Shown: positions 43,572 to 54,834 of the stretch, in pieces
Numbering within the stretch: position 1 is the stretch's first letter
Layout: each line of letters begins with the position of its first letter
Source of the DNA: Crambe crambe
Taxonomy: Eukaryota > Porifera > Demospongiae > Poecilosclerida > Crambeidae
DNA length: 64,000 nt
Direction: 5' to 3'
NCBI GenBank assembly: GCA_963924555.1
Contig: OZ004581.1
Span: 7,541,338-7,605,337, forward strand
Translations under genes and position numbers: made by a program
Notes under the pieces: model-generated
Seen by the model: the letters and a program-made list of their open reading frames with translations, nothing else
Database searches by the model: none
Told to the model about the DNA's origin: nothing

Positions 43572-44777
43572 TCACAATTTGTCGATGGTACCAGACACCA
43601 CAACATTAGAAGTATTTGCTTTTAGGGAACCACTGGATGGTGGACTTCTATCACTCTTCCTAATGCAACACACTGCATTGTAGCAAGCAGAACAATAATT
43701 CATTTCCGAATTCGACAATTTACGATCATTCCTTGAACAGAACCACAATATTGTCTTTTTGAGAGGGTTTCTGACATCGCTGATAAGTGTAGTTTCCAAG
43801 ATGGGATGAACAGTGATTTGCAATATAAATAAAATCTGAGTGATGACCAAAATGAATGTTGGAATTTTATTCACACCAATAATCAAACATAGTGGAGTTA
43901 CGATTACAAAAGGAACCCATAACACTAAATCGGCACACAGAATTGCTCCAAAAACTTGAATCAAATGAAACTGTTTTTCCTTGCGTTTCTTTTTCATTTC
44001 TTTATTGAAATCCACACTGCCCATGTCGTTTAAGGATTTGTTTGTAGCATACACAGCACGAATGTTCTTCCTTACGATGCAAACAACACCAACATTCCAC
44101 AGTATTAGCAAAACTAGGAGGGGAATAGCCAGTATAAGTATAATATAAAAATAGAACGTTCCAGCTCCGCCTGGGCCAGTAATGTCAATCATACAGATTG
44201 TAAATTGAGGTATAAACACTATATATCCGAATTTAATGCCAAATAGTGGTACAGCTGCAAATGAGAAAGTAGGTATCCATGTAACTAGGAGGGTAACCAG
44301 TATCCTTTGGAGAGTGATGATTCTATCATATTGAAGAGGTTTGTAGATGTAGAGAAATCGGTCCAGTGACATGATTACTACAGTGAGAAAGGACATGAAG
44401 TAGAACAAAGTATTGAGGAACCCGATTTTACATGTTCTACACCTCGCAGCATCACTGTCTCCTATGATGTATTCACCAGCTGCTCCAGTGATGATGCTAG
44501 AGGGAATTACCATAACCAATATTAGGAGGTCATTAATTGCAAGATTAAGCAACAGCACAATGGTGGGCTGCTTGTAAAGCTTCTCTTTGACTATGGTCAC
44601 AATCACCATCAAGTTCCATGGCAGACCTATCAGGAGAAAGATGGTCTGGAACACTGCCAGCACGATCCCACTCATTCTGTATTCTCCAAGCTCCCACACT
44701 TCATCAGTTATACTGTTGTCACTAGCATTGTCATGGCATAAGGATATGAAGGGGTCACTAGCTCTGACATCCATCAA
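43572..44777 (-). CDS. Class A rhodopsin-like GPCR (sponge array member 4)
   Basis: Intronless, 401 residues. PWN in TM1, NLAIND in TM2, SLDRFLYIYKPLQYD after TM3, LWVP in TM6 where the others have SWLP, and HPILE in TM7. Extracellular loop 2 carries a Gly-rich insert (DITGPGGAGTF). The tail of about 60 residues is Cys- and Ser-rich and longer than in member 3. It is the most divergent member after TM2, yet its N-terminus-to-TM2 block remains nearly identical to the rest. Confidence 0.92.
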   Translation of the reverse strand: MMDVRASDPFISLCHDNASDNSITDEVWELGEYRMSGIVLAVFQTIFLLIGLPWNLMVIVTIVKEKLYKQPTIVLLLNLAINDLLILVMVIPSSIITGAAGEYIIGDSDAARCRTCKIGFLNTLFYFMSFLTVVIMSLDRFLYIYKPLQYDRIITLQRILVTLLVTWIPTFSFAAVPLFGIKFGYIVFIPQFTICMIDITGPGGAGTFYFYIILILAIPLLVLLILWNVGVVCIVRKNIRAVYATNKSLNDMGSVDFNKEMKKKRKEKQFHLIQVFGAILCADLVLWVPFVIVTPLCLIIGVNKIPTFILVITQILFILQITVHPILETTLISDVRNPLKKTILWFCSRNDRKLSNSEMNYCSACYNAVCCIRKSDRSPPSSGSLKANTSNVVVSGTIDKL

Positions 44778-45017
44778 TAAAATAGCTAGAGGCTATATAT
44801 AACGTTACGAACACTGATCATTCATGATAGTTATCCAAACTCACAATCACGTACACAGTATCATGATATCGCTAATATACATAAACTTGTGTACACACTT
44901 AACATATTATAGTCTTCTAGCATATTATGCTAACAGCTGGACTATATCCACACCAAATTTTAGGACCATAGTAGTCATGATGACTAGAAGAGCTACGTAA
45001 AACTGGCCTAGCTATAA

Positions 45018-45341
45018 GGCCACTATTTATAGAATCCTAGTTTCCTGTCCAAGAAAACATCCACAAGTGCTGCGGGCGGGCGATTATTATAATTATTCTA
45101 TTACTGCTTCGTTGTTTATCTCAAGGGTCCTGTCTTCATCATTCACTAGTCTCGCGGCCCGCGAGACTAGTCATTCACCACGGGCTTTCCCAAAAAGAGC
45201 TGCATGTGAAGCCAAAATGTGCGCGCTCTACTGCGCGCATGAGCAATGGCAGGCGCTAGGCAGTAATAATATTTTTTGATGCGGTGACATTTTCAATACG
45301 CGGGCGGTGGACAGGAAACAATCATTCTATTAATAGTGGCC
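45018..45341. mobile_element. PIF/Harbinger-like MITE with TAA duplications
   Basis: The 324-base element is flanked by TAA on both sides (45015-45017, 45342-45344). The ends are GGCCACTATTTATAGAATCC and its near reverse complement, with inverted repeats of about 36 bases. The 3-base TWA duplication is typical of PIF/Harbinger. It contains the palindrome at 45145-45171 and GCGC-rich motifs. Confidence 0.75.
45145..45171. repeat. 27-base palindrome ACTAGTCTCGCG-NNN-CGCGAGACTAGT
   Basis: A perfect 12-base inverted repeat around a 3-base centre (GCC), inside the Harbinger-like MITE. The sister copy at 39986-40174 lacks it, so it was inserted or lost since they separated. Confidence 0.9.
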
Positions 45342-46052
45342 TAATTCAGAATAATAATTATTGTTGAATACACCAATCATAAATATTAGTGTGGCACAAT
45401 AATTATCCACACCAACCATCTGTTATGAAAATAATAATTTAGTGGATAGGCAACAGTTTATTTTCACTGTTCATAGTGTATCATGTGATAGCTAATTACG
45501 TATGCATAACAGTTACCTTAAGTAGGGTCTGCAACATGAAAAATCGATATCCTAGTTTTGCATAACTTGCACCTGAAACAGCCACACCTTCAAATCCTGG
45601 GTTTGTGATTGCTCAACAGAGAAATTCACTCGCGATGTACATTTTTGCGGTGTCAGCAAAAATGAGGTCAAGGGTCAAATTTGGAATTCAAATTTTGGTG
45701 GTTCTAAGTGTTGTGCTCACCTTGACTGCCAAGTTGCTTCAAATTGAGCTGCTATAACTCCTGAAACAGAGCCTTGGACCCCTTATTTACAAGCAGATGA
45801 GTTATCTTGGAGAGAACAATCAGCTGTGCTAGATGGGGGTCCATGAGAGGGCAATCCCTCAATGTTCAGTTGTTTGGGGCTTGGTCCAAGATATGTAATG
45901 ATGAAATCAGAATGAACCCAAGGGGTCCTTTGCCATCTGGGCAGTGTACTTCCAGTTGGTATAATAAGTGTGTGGTTAGTATCTCCCCCTTAATGGCATA
46001 TAATTGATTCCAGTTGTAGAAATGAGTGCACCAACATATCAAAACTACTCTA

Positions 46053-46805
46053 CAGGGCTGGATCCAGGGTTTTTAGATAGGTGGGATTGCAGGATTAGGA
46101 GCACAAACACTGGACCATGAGGAAAGGTGCAAGAAGGAGCATATTAGTTTTGGAGGACCCATGTTGGCTTCACTGGTAGGCTACCACTAATTAGTCGCAC
46201 AAAATCGAATCCGGTTTGTGTGCATCATGAGTGTAGGCAAAGAGATGAAGCATCCCAAAATTTGTGTTATAGCTAAGTGACACATGCAAGGTCACACCTC
46301 AAGTCATAGTTAGTATGGACCGAGTTATCTAATGTGTGACCTTGAAAAGTAAGCCAAAGTGCTCCAAAAGATATCTTTGAAAGTGACACATACAAGATTA
46401 CAGGTGTGATTGTTTAAGGAAATCACATACTCAGAAAGATATCTTTGAATGACACGTACATGGTCACAGGTGTGATCGTAAAAGGAAATCACAGTTAGTA
46501 TGTACCAAGTTATCCAATGTGTGACCTTGAAAGTGAAAACCAGTGTCATGTATACATAGATTGTTTCTTTCTTTGACCGTAGCCTTAGATGATAATTATT
46601 ATAGTAACCGCATTAGTTCCTAGTTTAGTTAACCCACACATGTAACATGTTCTCTCTTCTAATTACACTACTTTAGAGGAGAAACACAAATTATCAAAGA
46701 AAAATAGACATGGCTAAGCAAGTAGGCATGGTCAAATTGTATAATAGCTTGGGAACAAATGGGAGTTTGCAACCCCCTCAAACCCCTCCCCTGGATCCAG
46801 CTCTG
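46053..46805. mobile_element. MITE with CAGGGCTGGATCCAGGG ends, copy 1 (nested)
   Basis: The ends CAGGGCTGGATCCAGGG and CCCTGGATCCAGCTCTG are inverted. The interior has about three units of a 110-base repeat (GTGACACATGCAAGGTCACA...GAGTTATCTAATGTGTGACCTTGAAA...AAAGATATCTTTGAA). Inserted in the long foldback element. Confidence 0.75.
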
Positions 46806-47122
46806 CTCCAGGAGGCTGAGTAAGAGTCAGGCCCACATAATTTTTATAGTGTGTTCATGATGTCCATGGAGGAGAAGTGGTTCCATGGTGTTGTAATCAG
46901 GCATATGCGCACTTGCATAATAATGGTGAAACAGTTGATGGAGACATAAAAAGACTTTTAATCACCAAAAGATAAATTTACCTTGCTGAAAACAAACAAG
47001 AAAATAGTTTCCTTGTCAAAGATAAGTCTACTTCCTTTCATTTCACTCTCTGGTAAATCTACTATAGTTTTTCAACTTCTCTATTTCCTCTTGTTCCTTC
47101 ATCTTGTCATCCAAAACTCAAA

Positions 47123-47437
47123 CTAGACCTTGCATTTCCACCTGCAAATTCTTCTGGCATTAGGGATGCATTGGGGATTGGGCACATCTGAGGATACCAC
47201 CTTTTCTACAAATTTGTGTGTGTTGTATGGGTACCTCCCCCTTTCTTGTAACTGTTTGTCGATCAGTTTCTTGATTGTCAGGCCATAATAACCAAGTTCA
47301 CTAGGAAATGGCGTGGAGTGATAAGCAAGGGACAAACAAAACATGACATGCTCAACTTCACTGCTACTAGATTCATGTTTGCTATCCACAATAATGAATA
47401 TGCACATACTTTGACACAAGCATCTCGGAGGGTACAA
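47123..47437 (-). CDS. Unidentified 104-residue open frame inside the foldback element
   Basis: The minus-strand frame is moderately polar with a Lys/Gln/Arg-rich stretch (IKKLIDKQLQERGRYPYN) and several Cys residues. I recognise no family. It could be an exon of an element-encoded protein or chance. Confidence 0.2.
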   Translation of the reverse strand: MYPPRCLCQSMCIFIIVDSKHESSSSEVEHVMFCLSLAYHSTPFPSELGYYGLTIKKLIDKQLQERGRYPYNTHKFVEKVVSSDVPNPQCIPNARRICRWKCKV

Positions 47438-48382
47438 CCACAGGATCTAGGAACAGATGGGCAAAACTAGCATAGCAATATTAACCACATTCTCATTTGC
47501 ATTGCATGACTAATCTGGGGCCTATTGCTATAGTCTATTATGTGAGGGCATAGTCTAGCTGCTAGACCTTTCAAAATAATTGAAAATAGACTAGTGACAG
47601 CAATACCTCAGACCTACCTCTACACTGAGAAGTCACATTTCTAGTCCTTGGTAGCCACTGCCTTTTCAGGTACATTTGAGCAGACCCCTTCAGTTTCCCA
47701 CTTCTTATTGGAGCTTCGATCCTGTGTACAGTTCCCAAACACCAGCCTGGTCTCCCAATTTTGATATAGGGATAGACTTCTGAAAACTTAGTGGTGAACT
47801 GTTATGCCATGGACAGAACACCATGTGGTCTTGCTCAGCCAACTGGAGTAGTTTAAACAAGTGTTGATATGTTGGTACACTCATTTCTACAACTAGAATC
47901 AAAATTAAGGGGGAGTTACTAACCACACACCAACTGGAAGTACACTGCCCAGATGGCAAAGGACCCCTTGGGCTCATTCTGATTTCATCATTACATATCT
48001 TGGACCAAGCCCCAAACAACTGAACATTGAGGGATTGCCCTCTCATGGACCCCCATCTAGCACAGCTGATTGTTCCCCCATCTAGCACAGCTGATTATTC
48101 TCTCCAAGATAACTCATCTGCTTGTGAATAGGGGTCCAAGGCTCTGTTTCAGGAGTTATAGCAGCTCAATTTGAAGCAACTTGGCAGTAAAGGTGAGCAC
48201 AACACTTCGAGCCACCAAAATTTGAACCCTTGACCTCAATTTTGCTGACACCGCAAAAATGTAGGTGTGGCTGTTTAAGCTTCAAAACTAGATAATCATA
48301 TCAATTTTTCACGTTGCAGACCCTACCTCAAGGTTGCTACGTATATTTAGCAAACTGATAATTATAAAAGTATACATTTACT

Positions 48383-48490
48383 CTATACAGAGTAACCTCC
48401 AAAAGAGGACAACCTCTCTACAAAGGACAAAAGTCTGGCTGGGTCCCAAGTGTGTCCATTATTCAGTTGTTCCACTCTATGCATAAAAAG
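48383..48490. repeat. Tigger-like MITE remnant
   Basis: AGAGTAACCTCCAAAAGAGGACAACCTCTCTAC...GTGTCCATTATTCAGTTGTTCCACTCTAT resembles the ACCTCTCTAATCAGGACAC...GGTTCCACTGT remnants at 15.0 kb. Confidence 0.5.
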
Positions 48491-48965
48491 AACTCGTAAT
48501 CCTGGGGATCCTGGGGATCCTGGGAATCCTGGGGAGGGAGGAGGGAGGAAGCTATATTTACACAAGTGCATGCAAAAAAATTTCTTCCAAAGGTTATGTA
48601 GGGATGGCCCCAAATCTGGCTGGGTTTATTGCAGCCTCAAGCCCTACATTTACATCCACAGCAGCTGAAATATAGGGCTTGGTTTGATATGGGGCTGCAG
48701 TAAACCCTGCCAGATTTGGGGCCATCCCTACCTAATCTTTTTACATGTATTTGGAAGAATTTTTTGCACTCACTTGTCCCCATCCTTTTTCTTAGTGTAT
48801 TAATCATCCATAAATAAGTAGCCTACTGTACCTTTCATGCCACTACACTTCTTGTTCCCAGTGTTCTCAGGGAAAACCCTTGTTGCTAGGCAATACTATC
48901 CATTGATTCAAGAAATTGATCACCCTGTACCCAACAATAACGGCAGCAATAGCCATCGTAAAGCA

Positions 48966-49792
48966 CAGGGATGGGTCGATTTTTAGATAGGTGGGGTTGC
49001 AGGCACAAACACTGGATCATGTGAGGAAAGGTGCAAGAAGGAGCATAGCTATGTAGTATTTGGAGGACCCATGTTGGCTTCACTGGTACTCAAACTCGAA
49101 GTGACACATGCAAGGCCACACCTCAAATCACAGTTAGTATACGCACTGAGTTATCTAATGTGTGACCTTGAAAATGTAAGCCAAAGTGCAAAAGATCTCT
49201 TTGAAGTGACATACGTATGTGCACAGTCACAGGTGTGGTCATACAAGAAAATTACAATTAGTATGCACTGAGTTATCTAATGTGTGACCTTGAAAATGTA
49301 AGCCAACGTGCTCCAAAAGATATCTTTGAAGTGATATGTGCAAGGTCACAGGTGTGATTATTAAGGAAATCACAGTTGGTATGCACTGAGTTATCCAATG
49401 TAAAATTAATACAAACTGATGTACTCTGAAAGATATCTTTGAAGTGACACGTGCAAGGTCACAAGTGTGATCATAAAAGGAAATCATGCACCAAGTTATC
49501 CGATATGTGACCTTGAAAGTGAAAGCCAAAATGGATGTGTCATGTATACATAACTACATAGCTAGTACGTAGATTGTTTCTTTCTTTGATTAGATGATAT
49601 ATACCACATTAGTTCCTAGTTTAGTTAACCCACACTTCTCTCTAATTACACTAGTACTTTAGAGGAGAAACACAAGTTGTCAAAGAATAATAGACATGGC
49701 TAAGCAAGTAGACATGGTCAAATTGCATTTTCATTTTATAATAGCTTGGGAACAAAAAGGAGGCCTCAACTCCACCCCTGGATCCAGCCCTG
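48966..49792. mobile_element. MITE with CAGGGCTGGATCCAGGG-type ends, copy 2
   Basis: It has the same ends (right end CCCTGGATCCAGCCCTG, left end degraded) and interior as copy 1 at 46053-46805, with four units of the 110-base internal repeat. It lies outside the long foldback element. Confidence 0.75.
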
Positions 49793-49799
49793 AAGTAGC

Positions 49800-51380
49800 A
49801 CTATTTTCCAGCAGAACTTTAGTCAAAATAGCAAAAGCATATAGTCTCTATAATAGATAGCCACAATAGAATTTTGATAACTCCAGCCAGTGAGTCAGTA
49901 CAGCTGTTTTAAATTTATTATTATTATAGCTACGTAGCTAGAGAAACAACAAAAGAATCTAACTATTGAATTTTTACAACATAATTTAGCTATGTCCTTC
50001 TTCTGTGTAGTACTTCAGTGTAGTATTTTGAGAACCTGTATAGTAAGGACACTGGATTTCTTTCTGCATCCCACTCAATCTGTATGGCCCATATGGGAAC
50101 ACTGATGCACTTGATTGAGTTGACTCATCACTCAGTTATTGTTTTTATCTTTTTTTACACATTTTGTTGTTGTTGTTTGTTTGTTTTTCCTTTAACCCTT
50201 GCCAAGATCATTTTCAGTCAGATTTGAGTTCATAGCCTTGAGTCCTAGGGTAGCTTTTATCATTTATCATTATTACATTGCTCAATTTGCTCATTAAGAA
50301 TAATCCCTACATAGAGATCGAGTGCTATAATATATAGGTGCACTCTTTGATAGGCAGATGTGATGAAAGCCAGCTGTTATTTCAACTCACAGACAGATAG
50401 CTAGAAGGAGGTCTAGAGGGTCATAGCTAGGTCACACATGCAAAATACACTATTTTTTAACAAAAATCATTGATAATATACTCATGTGAGTTAGCTATGA
50501 ATTATATTATTCTGCCAGATCAATCAATTTTTTTTTGTCTATAGTGTACGTAGGTTTACTCTCACTAGTTACTGTTTATTGAACTTTATTCGTGTGCTTT
50601 CACAAACTTATAAGCTGCATTGCACCTGTGCATGTGCTTACATGGTGCAAAAATTAATAGTTATGTAAGCATGCATGATTATTACATAATCATGTTTTTA
50701 GAGCCAATTTCTAATGGCTGGACTATAGGTTGTCTAGCCAAGGTTATTCCATGCACAACTATAATTTTTATATTGCTATATTCAAAGGTGTACGTAAGTA
50801 GGCTAGCTATACAGCAAAATTTCCAAATAATGGACACATGCACTTGGGATTCATCCTTTTATCCTTTAATTGTAGAGAGGTTGTCCTCTTTTGGTGGTTA
50901 GCTATTTTATATTGAGTGAGAGCACTAGCTCTCTCAAAATATTAGACTCTTCTTCATTGAGAGGTTTATCCTTTTTCGGAGTGCCTTTTATCAGAGGTTT
51001 GGTCATGAGGTAATAATCATCAACCTATTCCTGTACTCATGTTTGCATAGTACACTGTGAATTAGGGAATCTTGAGTAATACTGAATGTAGCCTCGTACC
51101 CAGTATGAGGCTATACTGAATGCTGTTACAGTACTTTAATAATATTATAATTCCTATATTTATCTTCAATTGAAACTGAAAGGTGAAAATAATTCACATC
51201 TACGTAGCTACATGAAAATAATAATTATCACATCCCATACAATCATCCTGCATGGAAAGTATAACCATTTTAAAATTACGATGAAGTCTAGAATTGTTAA
51301 ACTTCTTGTACTTCAGGTCTGCAGCTAACTCTGTAGCCAGTTATAGCTCTATCTAGACTCTAGCTGATACATTACTGCTT
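49800..51380. other. AT-rich spacer upstream of GPCR 5
   Basis: No gene recognised. A Tigger-like remnant is visible about 50865-51005 (AGAGAGGTTGTCCTCTTTTGG...GAGAGGTTTATCC). Confidence 0.4.
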
Positions 51381-51384
51381 TGGA

Positions 51385-52470
51385 GTGAAATACGTAGAAC
51401 ATACTGAGCCTATAATGATTATAAATACTACCAAGGGTTTCACACTGTTCTGCAAAGAGAATGCCAGTGAGGACTGCATAACTGATGAAGTGTGGGAGCT
51501 TGGAGAGTACAGAACAAGTGGGATTGTGCTGGCAGTGTTCCAGACCATCTTTCTCCTGATAGGTCTGCCATGGAACTTGATGGTGATTGTGACCATAGTC
51601 AAAGAGAAGCTCTACACACAACCCACCATTGTACTCCTCCTAAATCTAGTCATCATTGACCTTCTGATGTTGGTAGTGTTCATTCCTTTGAACATCGTCA
51701 TAGGAGCAGCTGGGGAATACATTTTAGGAGACAGTGATGCTGCAAGGTGTAAAACATGTGATTATGGGATCTTCAGTATTTTCTTCCCAGTAATGTCCAT
51801 CTTCACAGTGTCCATTCTCTCCTTTGATAGACTCCTCTATTTCTACAAACCTCTTCGATACAATGCAATCATCACTGTACCAAGAATACTAATGGCTCTC
51901 TTGGCACTTTGGGTACTTGACTTCTTAATAGCACTCTTATCAATGGTTGGCTTTGGACATATAATATTCGTAAGATCAATAGCATCATGTAGTTTACACT
52001 TTGGATCCACTGAGAAATCTTATTCCATCCTTTTGATAGTGATAGTAGGTGTGCCTCTGATAATACTGATAGTCTGCAATGCTTTCGTGGTGTACATAGT
52101 GCAGAAGACCATTCGGGCGGTGTACGCAGTTAACAAGAACAGTACAGGCGACAATTCCAATAAAAAGAAACGCAAAGAAAAACAGTTCCATCTGATTAAA
52201 GTCTTTGGGGCATTGCTGTGTTTCAATATAGTATCATGGCTACCCATTACTATCATATTGCTCCGAACTTTTTCCACAGGATTGAATAATACTCCTGCAG
52301 CTGTTCTGGTACCAAGTTTTCTGCTGTACATCTCTCAAACGATTATCCACCCAATCCTGGAAAGTTCATTTATTAGTGATGTCAAAAAACCATTGAAGAA
52401 AATGTTTTGTTGCTCTAAGATAAAGAGGAATTCTTCGTCAAATTTGAACTGTAGTGAGTCAATTCTATAA
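51385..52470 (+). CDS. Class A rhodopsin-like GPCR (sponge array member 5)
   Basis: Intronless; 361 residues from the first ATG. The second Met (51415, MIINTTKGF) aligns with the start of members 6 and 7 (MNTTT...F) and is the more likely start, giving 351 residues. PWN in TM1, NLVIID in TM2, SFDRLLYFYKPLRYN after TM3, SWLP in TM6, and HPILE in TM7 followed by a CC pair. From TM3 onward it is almost identical to member 6, including long runs of identical bases, so the two separated recently or have been converted. The third loop is Lys-rich. Confidence 0.93.
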   Translation: MKYVEHTEPIMIINTTKGFTLFCKENASEDCITDEVWELGEYRTSGIVLAVFQTIFLLIGLPWNLMVIVTIVKEKLYTQPTIVLLLNLVIIDLLMLVVFIPLNIVIGAAGEYILGDSDAARCKTCDYGIFSIFFPVMSIFTVSILSFDRLLYFYKPLRYNAIITVPRILMALLALWVLDFLIALLSMVGFGHIIFVRSIASCSLHFGSTEKSYSILLIVIVGVPLIILIVCNAFVVYIVQKTIRAVYAVNKNSTGDNSNKKKRKEKQFHLIKVFGALLCFNIVSWLPITIILLRTFSTGLNNTPAAVLVPSFLLYISQTIIHPILESSFISDVKKPLKKMFCCSKIKRNSSSNLNCSESIL

Positions 52471-52524
52471 CTAATAGACAAGAATACTAAAGGTAACTAC
52501 TTAAAGTTGTGAATCTACATAACC

Positions 52525-54830
52525 ATACGTGTCAACCTCAAAATTCAAAATTTAGTGACATGCACCTTAAAAAAGTGTGATACCATTATAGAAATAGGGA
52601 CAATAATTATTATAAAAAGAAATGTTCAAGATGTGAGTCAATACAATCATGTATAGCTAATATCATTTTTTATGAGTTTTATTATATTCCATAGTAGAAT
52701 ATTTGGCTGCTCATAGTAACTCCTTTGGTGAATTCAATTCATAACAATTGCAATCACAGTTTAGTTTGCATGCCAGGAGGGCACACAAGGTGTCTTGCTC
52801 CATTTCTCTCCAATAATCTGTAATAATTTTTCTTACAATATTGAAGACTCTTTCCGTGTCAGCATTAGAAACAGGCAAGGAGAGCACACACTTAGCTAGA
52901 TCAGCCATAAGTGGAAATCTATCTCTCCCATCTAATGTTTTCATCTCACTAATATCCTTCCAATAAATGGATAGCTCGGCAGTTCCCGTAGGTTTTCCTT
53001 CATCCTTGTGTACAGATTGTATCATAGCAGAAGGGGCTAATACATATAATCCAAAATTTCTTCTTCAAGAGCATCGAACTTATCTTCTGACAATGCAGCA
53101 GGAAAACGTTCGGCTAAACGGAAAACAGTAGCACCAGAAATGTTTGATTGATTTTCTGGGAGAAGAATGGTTATGTCTTCAGTGACTGTATCATTAAAGT
53201 TGAATTTCTTCATGATTGTTGAAGCTATAGCCTTGTAGAAGTTTTGAACACTAGCAAAAAATATTTTTTTGGTTCTTTGGTCTATATCATCCTCCACTTC
53301 ATTTAAATACCCCCACGTCTTATGTCCAATACCAAGATTTTCATCCTGGAGTTGTATTTCTGGATCACTGAGATTAATTGCAGTTATGTCATTTTCTTTC
53401 TCTGCTGCCATGATAACATTTGATTTAATAAACCGTCCCAACAATATCCTGAACAAACAGGTAACTTCTGTTTTCAAATATGGTAGCATAGGTGCACTTG
53501 ACTGAAACACAGCATTAAATTTGCATATTGATTTCAAAGCAAATTCCAAAAACAATAAAATAAGTTTAGTTAGTGGACTTTTAAAGTGCTGATCTAACTG
53601 CATCACTCTGGCAGAATGATCATCTTCAGACACTTTATCAAAATAGGCATAAAGAGCAGACCACTGCTGAATTACATGTTGGATACATTTCTCCAAACTG
53701 AGCCAACGGGTTTTGCAGTGTTTAATTATTTTCAATTCCTTAACTCCAGTGAAAACTTGAAAATCATGAAATTCTTCCTTCCTCTTTGCACTTTTGTCGA
53801 AATAATAATACAAATCCACAAAGAAATCATCAATATCGACTGGTAGGTCTGTACCCCAGCCAGCATGCAAAGATTAGCAAGATGGCATACACATCCTTGA
53901 CTAAAAATATTAGGTTGCATAGTTTTCACACGGGAAAGAACAGAATTGTGCTTACTAAACATCACATTTGTAGTATCAGATTCAAATGCAACTATATTAG
54001 ACCAGGGTATTTTCCTACTACTTAAAGCTTCATTGATAAGATCAAAAAGATTTTCTCCTGTTCCAGAGTTACATACTGGCATATCGAGAAATCGGGACAT
54101 GGGTTTTCCTAAGTCATTATCCCATAACGCACAATAATAGCAAAATTCTTGTCCTCACTATCATTCCCTTCATCACAGAGTACAGAAAAAAGATTTTTCT
54201 GACACATTTCTACCATAAAATGGGGGTAAAGCGCCCCTTTAATGATGCAGGTAGTTTTTGTATGTGCTGAACTGAATGCTTTGGCTATCTTACTGTCAGT
54301 GAACATTGCCGAAGTAAGATGTGTAAAAATGATGTGCTACTGAAAAGGACAGATTATGTTCTGCAACAAATTCTGCAAAAAGTATTTCTGCTCTAGTAAC
54401 AGCCTCTTCTATAGGGGACTGGCTATTTTTCAGAAATTTCTTTAACTCTTTAGTATTGCTAGCAGCATTAAGACATTGCTGATGCTTTGTGGTAGCTAAA
54501 TGCTTTTTTACATCATTCAATCCACCATGACCAATATTAAAATCGGCATTACAATATTCACAGTGGGCATATGAATTACCCCTTGAACTTGGTGAGATCC
54601 TGTTAGTTTTCCATTCTTGCTGATACTTGCACTCTCTTCTAGCTTTCTTAGCAGGTACTTCACCATCACAGTCTTGATCCATTCCTTTTTTTCTAATTTT
54701 GCACATCATAATACTTATCATGTTGTTATGATGTGCACTAATAGAAAAGTGGGACAATATGAAAGGAATCTGGACAGAGGGACATAGCGTAAGAAAGTGG
54801 GACTGTCCCGCCTAAATAGGTACAGTTGAC
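52525..54830 (-). mobile_element. hAT DNA transposon with decayed transposase
   Basis: Reading down the minus strand: a BED-like zinc finger region (CEYCNADFN then KKHLATTKH, about 54570-54470), a long hAT-type body (CKTRWLSLEKCIQHVIQQW near 53730-53670) and a C-terminal dimerisation region (PVSNADTERVFNIVRK near 52870-52820). The transposase lies in five open stretches (54757-54296, 54306-54109, 54100-53732, 53870-53037, 53025-52711) separated by frameshifts or stops, so at least four breaks. The right end carries GTTGACACCTA, inverted relative to GTGTCAAC near 52528, likely terminal repeats. It resembles ZBED/ZMYM-type hAT families. It was inserted just 3' of GPCR 5. Confidence 0.8.
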
Positions 54831-54834
54831 ACCT

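Larger units (their letters stand above)
45533..48325. mobile_element. Long foldback element with about 500-base inverted arms (hAT-like ends)
   Basis: Arms about 45533-46040 and 47850-48325 are reverse complements at high identity. The ends are TAGGGTCTGCAACATGAAAAA and its near reverse complement. CCTTAAG and CCTCAAG lie just outside and may be a decayed target duplication. The interior (46.05-47.85 kb) holds a second element (46053-46805) and an open frame at 47123-47437 of unknown nature. No transposase was recognised. Open frames in the two arms (45807-46007 plus, 47705-48088 minus) are the same sequence read twice and need not be genes. Confidence 0.75.

Noticed and set aside
45807-48088. 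Pair of similar open frames beginning around TISCARWGSMRGQ
   Set aside because: They are the two arms of one inverted repeat read from opposite strands; no homology recognised.
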